26,736 nt of DNA from an uncultured Oscillospiraceae bacterium (GTDB taxonomy: Bacteria; Bacillota; Clostridia; Oscillospirales; Oscillospiraceae). Both the position numbers and the translations under genes were made by a program. The stretch lies in assembly GCA_934572355.1 (NCBI GenBank), contig CAKTKV010000002.1, positions 1 to 26,736 of the forward strand, read 5' to 3'. Shown piece after piece: positions 1 through 5,651 of this stretch. The notes beneath the pieces were generated by a model that saw only the letters and a list, made by a program, of their open reading frames with translations, searched no databases and was not told the origin of the DNA. Position 1 is the first letter of the stretch; every line of letters starts with the position of its first letter.

Positions 1-30
1 CAAAAGCAGCCTATTTAATAACCGACCGCA

Positions 31-76
31 GCTCATAACCCGGAGGTCGTTGGTTCAAATCCTTCCCCCGCAACCA
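31..76 (+). pseudogene. 3' fragment of a tRNA-Met (CAT) gene, probable integration scar
   Basis: The sequence from the anticodon loop (CTCATAA, CAT at 34-36) through a T-arm-like segment (GGTTCAAAT) to CCCCGCA-A-CCA matches the 3' half of a bacterial tRNA-Met. The 5' half is missing. Bases 1-7 cannot pair with the acceptor strand at 66-72, and the bases before the anticodon loop form only two of five stem pairs. The T stem also has two T-T mismatches. A native-looking terminator follows directly. This is what a tyrosine-recombinase att site at a tRNA 3' end leaves on the chromosomal side. It could instead be a decayed tRNA. It is unlikely to be a working tRNA. Confidence 0.65.
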
Positions 77-78
77 CC

Positions 79-112
79 AAAGTCCTGAAATCGCAAGATT
101 TCAGGACTTTTT
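79..112 (+). terminator. Rho-independent terminator behind the tRNA fragment
   Basis: A 14-bp perfect stem (79-92 with 97-110) closes on a GCAA tetraloop and ends in a run of five T. It directly follows the tRNA fragment, as expected for the terminator of the original tRNA gene. Confidence 0.9.
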
Positions 113-149
113 CTGTATTCCTGCCGACATGCGGGACCGACAAAACGCC

Positions 150-178
150 TTGATTCCGCGCCGCGAAAATGCTAAACT
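150..178 (+). promoter_or_regulatory. Candidate sigma-A promoter for the MobA-ModE fusion gene
   Basis: TTGATT (150-155) and TAAACT (173-178) are separated by 17 bases, about 40 bases before the start codon at 218. It lies just downstream of the terminator, where a new transcript would have to begin. This is based only on matches to the consensus. Confidence 0.45.
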
Positions 179-217
179 GCGTAAATAGATAGACATGATT
201 TTTTCGGAGGTGTGCAC

Positions 218-1180
218 ATGAAGACCGCTGCGATAATTCTCGCTGCCGGCAAGCCGACAGACACGAGAGCGCCGAGACCGCTCATCCACATCGGCGGCAA
301 AAGCATGCTCATGCACGAGATAGACATGTTCAAAGCTGTTCCCGTCAACGAGATCGCCGTTGTCGTCGGCTACAGGGACAGCATCGTGAAGACCCATATA
401 GAAAACTGTGGCGTCACCGTCGCGTCGAACCGCCATTATAACGAGACGGAGATGCTCGATTCCGTTCTGCTCGGCGCGGAGAAGCTGAAAATACAGGCGG
501 ATAAGGTGCTCGTTTTGCCGGCGGACACGCCGCTTGTCAGCGAAAAGACCTGCGATGCGCTGCTTGACGTTGAAGGGGCGATCGCCGCGATACCGACCTA
601 TAACGGCGCTTCCGGCCACCCGATCATGCTGACGGCACAGGCGCTGGCAATGCTGGCCGATTACGACGGCACGGGCGGCATGCGGGGCTTTACCGCGATG
701 CACGCGGATGAAATAAAGCATATCGAGGTGGATGACCCGGCCATATGCATGCGCGCGCGGGGCTCCAAGTTCCCGGAAGAGCTGAGCACATACGAAGAAA
801 TGCGGCGCACAGGCGGTAAGCTCCACGCGTCAATGGAGTGCTGTCTCTCGATGGACGGCACTGTGATGAACGCGGAGCTGAGCCGTATACTTAACCTTGT
901 TGAGACCACCGGGTCGCTCCAGCTGGCGAGCGACTGTCTTGGAATATCGTATTCAAAGAGCTGGAAGACCATCAAGAATCTTGAAAAGGCGCTGGGTGTG
1001 GCCGTCATTGCGAGCACTGCCGGCGGCACGAGCGGCGGCAATTCCCACCTCACCGACGCCGGGAAATACTTCCTGCGCCAGTACGATGAAATGATGAATG
1101 ATGCGCAGAAAGTGGGCAAATGGCTGTATAATCAGTATTTTTCTGACGAGATTATACAAAAAATACAAAAATTCAGCTAA
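218..1180 (+). CDS. MobA-like nucleotidyltransferase domain fused to a ModE-type winged helix
   Basis: Residues 1 to about 195 form a MobA/MocA-like NTP-transferase fold (ILAAG near the N-terminus, GGKSM, PADTP, GHPIML, DGTGGMRG). Residues from about 200 to 310 match the N-terminal DNA-binding domain of ModE (LETTGS-like helix, GISYSKSWKTI, GGTSGG, LTDAG). In canonical enzymes LAAG is followed by an RMGxxK loop that binds nucleotide. Here it reads KPTDTRAPRPL, so catalysis is doubtful. The ModE molybdate-binding (TOBE) domains are absent. I infer a transcription factor whose sensor derives from a Moco-nucleotide enzyme; a bifunctional protein is the alternative. GTG at 212 is also in frame, but CGGAGG at 205-210 is better spaced for ATG at 218. 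It probably controls the Mo genes nearby. Confidence 0.85.
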   Translation: MKTAAIILAAGKPTDTRAPRPLIHIGGKSMLMHEIDMFKAVPVNEIAVVVGYRDSIVKTHIENCGVTVASNRHYNETEMLDSVLLGAEKLKIQADKVLVLPADTPLVSEKTCDALLDVEGAIAAIPTYNGASGHPIMLTAQALAMLADYDGTGGMRGFTAMHADEIKHIEVDDPAICMRARGSKFPEELSTYEEMRRTGGKLHASMECCLSMDGTVMNAELSRILNLVETTGSLQLASDCLGISYSKSWKTIKNLEKALGVAVIASTAGGTSGGNSHLTDAGKYFLRQYDEMMNDAQKVGKWLYNQYFSDEIIQKIQKFS

Positions 1181-1289
1181 AAATTTTACACTCTTTAATT
1201 GATTAAAAACCGTCATACTCCAAAAAACATAACGAAACGGCGGAGATTTATTTTTATTTCTGATAAATCGGCATTATATATCTGACGAG

Positions 1290-1332
1290 GTGCGCTTAAC
1301 AAAAACTAAAAGTTTTTGCTAAGCGCACTTTT
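1290..1332 (+). terminator. Long hairpin, probable terminator of the MobA-ModE gene
   Basis: GTGCGCTTA (1290-1298) pairs with TAAGCGCAC (1320-1328). After one A-C mismatch the stem continues with CAAAAACT pairing AGTTTTTG around an AAA loop. TTTT follows at 1329-1332. The T run is short, so the hairpin may also act as a bidirectional or regulatory element. Confidence 0.65.
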
Positions 1333-1640
1333 CTGTTAATTTGCCATCAATCTGCTGCACCAAAAGGATTGCTGCACCGAGATTAATCAGCGAGTACACC
1401 TTCGTTTATTTTTCGACGAAGTCTGGCGCGGGAAAATCCGGGCATCTTTATATGCTTAAAAAGACGAAAAATGCGCATTTTGGGCGGTTTTGCACCCTTG
1501 ACTTTTGCGAAAAGTTGATTTATTTTTTAACATGTCAGCAGGGATAATAGCAGCCCGTATAATAAAACTATATGTCTGCTGGCACCGATCGGCCGGCTGT
1601 GAACAACAAAAAATAGAAGAAAAATAGAAAAGGTATTCCG
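1333..1640 (+). promoter_or_regulatory. Gene-free AT-rich leader before the YkvI genes
   Basis: No convincing gene is present; the short open frames lack ribosome binding sites and family resemblance. A sigma-A-like promoter is visible: TTGACT (1498-1503), 17 bases, TATTTT (1521-1526). An inverted repeat, TGTCAGCAG (1533-1541) with CTGCTGGCA (1576-1584), pairs with one G-T and flanks a TATAAT at 1558-1563. It could be an operator or a leader stem. I recognise no riboswitch here. Confidence 0.4.
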
Positions 1641-2744
1641 ATGGAAAACAAAAACAAAATCCAGCTTTCCACGGCAATAAAGCTTGGCGGTGCTTTTATG
1701 GGCACCTGCATAGGCTCCGGTTTTGCGACCGGCTCTGAATGCCTGTCATTCTTTATTACCTATGGCATAAAAGGCGCGGTCGGCGCGCTGCTCATTTCCT
1801 TTGTTATCTACTTTCTTTTCACAAGAGAGCTGTTCAACAAGGGACAGGAGCTCCCGTCCGAGCAGTGCACGTCACTCTTCACTTATTACTTCGGCAAAAC
1901 CATTGGCTCTATCCTTGACTGGTTCTGCGCTATCCTCGTCGGCGGCTGCTATCTCATAATGCTCTCCGGCGCGGGCACGACGCTCCATCAGTATTTCGGC
2001 ATCCCCGTTGTCGCGGGTTCCGCGATAATGGCAGCTGCGGCGGTCGTTACCGTGTGGTTCGGCCTTCGCAAGCTGACGACCGTCATCGGCTTCATCTCCC
2101 CGTTTATGGCGGCGCTGACCATCATTGTCGGCTGCTTGACGCTCTTCAAAGCTGACTTCTCCGCAACGGCCTCAACGCTTGAGACCCTGCATCTGTCAAA
2201 GGCTGCCCCCTCGTGGTGGATCGCCGGTATCCTCTATCCCTGCTTCTGCATGCTGACGCTCACCCCGGCGCTGCCCTCCATGGGCGCGACCGCACCGAAC
2301 AAAAAGACGACCACGGTCGCGGCGATCTTCGGCGTTGCGTTCTTCCATGCGGCGCTCGCCGTCGTCGTGATGGCGATCTTCGGCAATCTCAGCGTCGTCG
2401 GCACCTCGCAGGTCCCGAACCTTGAGCTTGCGGGTCTGCTCGGCCCCGGCATGCGGCTGCTGTTCATGGTGGTCATAATCCTTGCGATATATACTACTGC
2501 GTGCCCGATGGCATGGGGTTTCTGCGGCAAGATCGCAAAGGACGAGAAGAGCACAAAGTACCGCGTGTGCATACTGCTGCTCACGGTCGCGGGCATGATA
2601 TGCTCCCACCTCTTCCCGCTGAGCACGCTCATCAATTTCATGTATAGTATTTCTGGTTACGTCGGTGCCGTCGCTTCCGTCGGCATGGTGATCAGTAATA
2701 TTTATAGAAGACACAGCAAGAAAATACCCGGAAAAGAGAGTTGA
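1641..2744 (+). CDS. YkvI-family membrane transporter (first copy)
   Basis: A 367-residue polytopic membrane protein with about ten hydrophobic segments. The N-terminus carries the glycine-rich unwound-helix signature of YkvI (COG3949) proteins, which are related to the LeuT-fold APC transporters: GGAFMGTCIGSGFATGSE. YkvI proteins are largely uncharacterised and thought to be secondary transporters of small solutes. The reading frame starts with MENKNK, eight bases after a modest AAAGG. The next gene is a close paralogue 18 bases downstream and is probably cotranscribed. The position between Mo-related genes suggests uptake or export of a substrate or product of the Mo hydroxylase; that is inference. 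The C-terminus is basic and cytosolic-looking (YRRHSKK). Confidence 0.85.
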   Translation: MENKNKIQLSTAIKLGGAFMGTCIGSGFATGSECLSFFITYGIKGAVGALLISFVIYFLFTRELFNKGQELPSEQCTSLFTYYFGKTIGSILDWFCAILVGGCYLIMLSGAGTTLHQYFGIPVVAGSAIMAAAAVVTVWFGLRKLTTVIGFISPFMAALTIIVGCLTLFKADFSATASTLETLHLSKAAPSWWIAGILYPCFCMLTLTPALPSMGATAPNKKTTTVAAIFGVAFFHAALAVVVMAIFGNLSVVGTSQVPNLELAGLLGPGMRLLFMVVIILAIYTTACPMAWGFCGKIAKDEKSTKYRVCILLLTVAGMICSHLFPLSTLINFMYSISGYVGAVASVGMVISNIYRRHSKKIPGKES

Positions 2745-2762
2745 AAGGAGATCCATTAAAAC

Positions 2763-3854
2763 ATGGAGAGCAACAAAATCGATTGGAAACGTGCGATAAT
2801 ACTGGGCGGCGCGTTTATGGCAACGTGCATAGGCTCTGGATTTGCCACCGGTTCCGAGTTCCTGTCCTTCTTCGTTGCGCACGGTATTCCCGGCGCAGTA
2901 GGCGCCATCGCAATTTCCCTTATCATCTACTTCCTCTTCACTAAGGAACTGTTCAACAAGGGGCAGGAAGTGTCTGAAGCTGACCAGCACAACATACTTG
3001 CCTATTATTTCGGCAAGGTCGCCGGTGAAGTATTCGACTGGTTCAGTGCTATTCTCGTTGGCGGCTGCTACCTCATCATGCTCAATGGCGCAGGTACGAC
3101 GCTCAATCAGTACCTCGGCTGGGATCCCCTCGTCGGCGCATGCATTATGGCTGCGGCTTCCGTCATCACTGTTTGGTTCGGCCTTCGCAAGCTGACCGAC
3201 ATTATCGGTTCTATCGGACCCATTATTGCACTGTTCTCTTTCATCATCGGTGTTGTCGCCCTTACCCACGCTGACTTCAGCAATGTCGACACTGTCCTGC
3301 CGACCATGAATCTGAGCAAGGCATCTCCCACTTGGTGGCTGTGCGGCATCGCATACCCTTGCTTTGCAATGATGACGCTCACCCCGGCACTGCCTGCTAT
3401 GGGCGCAAGCGCAATCAATAAGAAGACTACCACCGCCGCGGCTGTGTTCGGCGTATGCTTCTTCCACATTGCCATCGCTGTTATCGTCTTCGCGATCTTC
3501 GGCAACCTTGAGCTTGTCGGCGCTGCACAGGTTCCTAACCTCGCGCTGTCCGGTCTGCTCGGACCCGTGGCACAGGGCATCTTCGTTGTGATGATCATCC
3601 TTGCAATCTACACTACTGCCTGCCCGATGATGTGGGGTTTCTGCCGCAAGATCACCACTGATGAAAAATCCTGGAAGTACAGAATCTGCATCATTGCCCT
3701 CACTGTTCTCGGCATGATCGGCACTCGTCTGTTCAAACTGGGCGACCTCATCAACTTCATATACAGCATTTCCGGTTACGTCGGCGCAATCGTCCTTGTG
3801 GGTATATTCGTCAGCAATATGCTGCGCAAGAAGAAAACTGCGAAGGCCGAGTAA
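2763..3854 (+). CDS. YkvI-family membrane transporter (second copy)
   Basis: A 363-residue paralogue of the preceding gene, alignable end to end. They share long blocks such as TCIGSGFATGSE, AILVGGCYLIML, TVWFGLRKLT and IILAIYTTACPM. The pair clearly arose by tandem duplication but has diverged well beyond recent copying. A strong AAAGGAG (2744-2750) overlaps the end of the first gene. The spacing of 12 bases to the ATG is slightly long. Codon choice is less uniformly GC-ending than in the first copy. A hairpin follows at 3866. The two proteins could form a heteromer or have split substrates; the sequence does not decide this. Confidence 0.85.
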   Translation: MESNKIDWKRAIILGGAFMATCIGSGFATGSEFLSFFVAHGIPGAVGAIAISLIIYFLFTKELFNKGQEVSEADQHNILAYYFGKVAGEVFDWFSAILVGGCYLIMLNGAGTTLNQYLGWDPLVGACIMAAASVITVWFGLRKLTDIIGSIGPIIALFSFIIGVVALTHADFSNVDTVLPTMNLSKASPTWWLCGIAYPCFAMMTLTPALPAMGASAINKKTTTAAAVFGVCFFHIAIAVIVFAIFGNLELVGAAQVPNLALSGLLGPVAQGIFVVMIILAIYTTACPMMWGFCRKITTDEKSWKYRICIIALTVLGMIGTRLFKLGDLINFIYSISGYVGAIVLVGIFVSNMLRKKKTAKAE

Positions 3855-3865
3855 TTCCTTAAAAC

Positions 3866-3905
3866 TTTACACAGCCTCCTGCGGCAACGCAGGAAGCTGT
3901 GTAAA
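3866..3905 (+). terminator. Hairpin terminator after the YkvI pair
   Basis: An 18-base arm (3866-3883) and its partner (3888-3905) pair with one C-A mismatch around a GCAA loop. The flanking A/T-rich tails give only a short T tract on either strand, so it is a plausible but not ideal rho-independent terminator. It separates the transporter unit from the Cys-rich protein/XDH unit. Confidence 0.65.
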
Positions 3906-3929
3906 ATATGTTTCTATTTATCAGATTTG

Positions 3930-3966
3930 TTGATATTTTCCTCTATATTGATATATTAATCGCGAT
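3930..3966 (+). promoter_or_regulatory. Candidate promoter of the XDH operon, with an adjoining GCGATAAAT site
   Basis: TTGATA (3930-3935), 16 bases, TATATT (3952-3957) is a good sigma-A match about 50 bases before the first start codon at 4009. It is followed directly by ATCGCGAT and GATAAATATC. The nine bases GCGATAAAT also occur upstream of the LysR gene at about 11621, so this may be a LysR site. Both assignments rest on short motifs. Confidence 0.5.
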
Positions 3967-4008
3967 AAATATCAAACGCTATGACAGTTAGAAAGGCAGG
4001 CGAAGATA

Positions 4009-4176
4009 ATGTCACAGCTAAACACCAGCTCCCATGCGGAAAACGACACGAACCGCCTCATAACCGATGATTATGAGTGCAAAAAGGACTGCCGCAACTG
4101 TCCGTTCCCCGGCGCAAAATGCTACCAGTCCAAATATGATAGATACAACACCAGTTTATTAGTCCAAGGACAGTAA
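4009..4176 (+). CDS. 55-residue Cys-rich protein heading the XDH operon
   Basis: I recognise no family. The protein is acidic at its N-terminus and carries four cysteines as C24-x3-C28-x2-C31-x6-C38, around CKKDCRNCPFPGAKC, which suggests a small zinc or iron-sulfur site. There is no signal peptide or membrane segment. A purine-rich AAAGGCAGG precedes the ATG. The stop codon overlaps the ribosome binding site (AAGGAG) of the FAD-subunit gene, whose ATG is 12 bases on, so the two are translated from one message. Its position at the head of the operon suggests a role in assembly or electron transfer of the Mo enzyme. That role is inference. The frame is short, and confirmation depends on conservation. 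Confidence 0.7.
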   Translation: MSQLNTSSHAENDTNRLITDDYECKKDCRNCPFPGAKCYQSKYDRYNTSLLVQGQ

Positions 4177-4187
4177 GGAGACAAAAA

Positions 4188-5078
4188 ATGGAAAGAAAGA
4201 TCCTCAATGATTTCTGCTTTCACAAGCCGAAAACACTGGAAGAGGCGCTTGTCCTTATAGACAAGTATCAGGAAAACGGCGTCCTGATGGAGGGCGGCTC
4301 CGAGGTCATCCCGAACATGAAGGCCCTCGTCGTGACGCCCGACCACATCATCTCGCTCAAGCACATCCCCGAGTTTGATTACATTACATTCACCGAGGGC
4401 GAGGGCCTTCATATCGGCCCGAGCTGCATCCTGACGAATGTTGAATATAATCCCGATGTGCAGAGAGTCTACCCCTCTCTCTACGAAGGCGTGCACGGCA
4501 TGTCCAACACCAACATCCACAACATCAGCACCGTGACCGGCAATATCTGCTACGCTGTCCCCTCCGCTGATACTGCCGCACCGCTGCTGACTCTGGAAGC
4601 CGAGCTGAGCGTGCAGTCCGTCGAGGGCACGCGCAAGCTCCCCATCACCCAGCTCTTCGCCGGCGTGCGCCGCACGACCCTGAAGAAGAACGAGATCGTC
4701 ACGGATATCTTTGTCCCGCAGCCCGATCCCAGAGCCGTCATGGTCTACTATAAGAACCCCTGCCGCAAGGCGCTTGACCTCGCTATCGCTGGCGTCGCCA
4801 CCTATACCGTGCTTGACGACAACGGCGTTGTCGAGGATGTACGTATCGCAATGAGCGCTGTCGCAGTTGTGCCCAAGCGTGCTTTCGAGGCTGAAGAAAT
4901 GCTGCGCGGCAAGAAGCTCACCGAGGAGCTCATCCGCGAGGCCGCAAGCCATGCTTCCCTGCATGAGTGCTCCCCGATAAGCGACATCCGCGCATCCGCA
5001 GACTACCGCCGCGAGCTGGTGTATCTCTCCGTGCGCGACGGTCTGACCCTCGCCCTCAAGAACAAGGAGGATAAATAA
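4188..5078 (+). CDS. Xanthine dehydrogenase-family FAD-binding subunit
   Basis: The medium subunit of a three-part molybdenum hydroxylase (XdhB/CoxM type). It passes electrons from the 2Fe-2S clusters to FAD and on to an acceptor. The 296-residue length is typical. The first FAD pyrophosphate loop reads GGS at residues 36-38 (family GGT/GGS), and the second reads TVTGNI at 115-120, where most relatives have TIGGN. PSADTAAPLL follows as expected. The CO-dehydrogenase flavoprotein C-terminal domain fills the last 100 residues. It sits between the small Cys-rich gene and the 2Fe-2S subunit with only two bases to the next gene. An AAGGAG site lies eight bases before the ATG. The symbol is left blank because the substrate is unknown. 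Confidence 0.93.
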   Translation: MERKILNDFCFHKPKTLEEALVLIDKYQENGVLMEGGSEVIPNMKALVVTPDHIISLKHIPEFDYITFTEGEGLHIGPSCILTNVEYNPDVQRVYPSLYEGVHGMSNTNIHNISTVTGNICYAVPSADTAAPLLTLEAELSVQSVEGTRKLPITQLFAGVRRTTLKKNEIVTDIFVPQPDPRAVMVYYKNPCRKALDLAIAGVATYTVLDDNGVVEDVRIAMSAVAVVPKRAFEAEEMLRGKKLTEELIREAASHASLHECSPISDIRASADYRRELVYLSVRDGLTLALKNKEDK

Positions 5079-5080
5079 GA

Positions 5081-5635
5081 ATGACTCAGATAGTTAAGCT
5101 TCATGTAAACGGTGTCGATTACGATCTCGCGCTCGACACCAGAACCACTCTCGTTGACGCGCTGCGTGACCATCTCGGTATGACCGGCGTGAAGAAGAGC
5201 TGCGACGAGGGCGAATGCGGCGCATGCACCGTCCTGCTCGACGGCGATGCGATCGCATCCTGCACCTACCTTGCAGTAGAGGCCGAGGGACATGACATTG
5301 TCACCATCGAAGGCCTCGCCAAGGACGGCGTTCTCCACCCCATGCAGAAGGCTTTTATCGACTGCTTCGCCATCCAGTGCGGCTTCTGCACCCCCGGCAT
5401 GATCCTTGCCGCCGTTGCGATGCTCAATCACTTCCCTGATCCCACCGAGGAGCAGATCCGTGACATCATGCGCGGAAATATCTGCCGCTGCACCGGCTAC
5501 ACCAAGATAATCGATGCCATCATGCAGGCAAAGGAAGTCATGAAGAAGCAGGCCGCGGGCGAAGTGAACGAGTCCACTCTTCCCAAGCCCGAGAGCGTAT
5601 ACAAGGCCGGCCCCATCGCCCAGTGCGGCGGCTGA
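5081..5635 (+). CDS. Xanthine dehydrogenase-family 2Fe-2S subunit
   Basis: The small electron-transfer subunit. The N-terminal plant-ferredoxin-type cluster is held by C41-x4-C46-x2-C49 and C61. The C-terminal helical domain has the second cluster, C100-x2-C103 (CGFCTPGM) with C135-x-C137 (CRCTGY). All eight ligands are present. At 184 residues it is somewhat longer than the usual 150-165. The extra is a C-terminal tail of about 40 residues rich in Lys, Glu and Pro and ending in QCGG, which could contact the catalytic subunit. AAGGAGG at 5064-5070 sets the start. The gene lies in the order FAD, Fe-S, Mo subunit, a common clostridial arrangement. Confidence 0.95.
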   Translation: MTQIVKLHVNGVDYDLALDTRTTLVDALRDHLGMTGVKKSCDEGECGACTVLLDGDAIASCTYLAVEAEGHDIVTIEGLAKDGVLHPMQKAFIDCFAIQCGFCTPGMILAAVAMLNHFPDPTEEQIRDIMRGNICRCTGYTKIIDAIMQAKEVMKKQAAGEVNESTLPKPESVYKAGPIAQCGG

Positions 5636-5651
5636 TAGGAGGACACATATA

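Noticed and set aside
1..76. Complete tRNA-Met gene
   Set aside because: The acceptor strands do not pair, only two of five anticodon-stem pairs form, and the T stem has two mismatches.
1341..1547. Possible 68-residue protein in the YkvI leader
   Set aside because: There is no ribosome binding site, its composition is irregular, and it overlaps the promoter-like elements.
2196..3467. Minus-strand open frame spanning both YkvI genes
   Set aside because: The composition is a mirror of membrane-protein codons, and no start signal or family resemblance is present.
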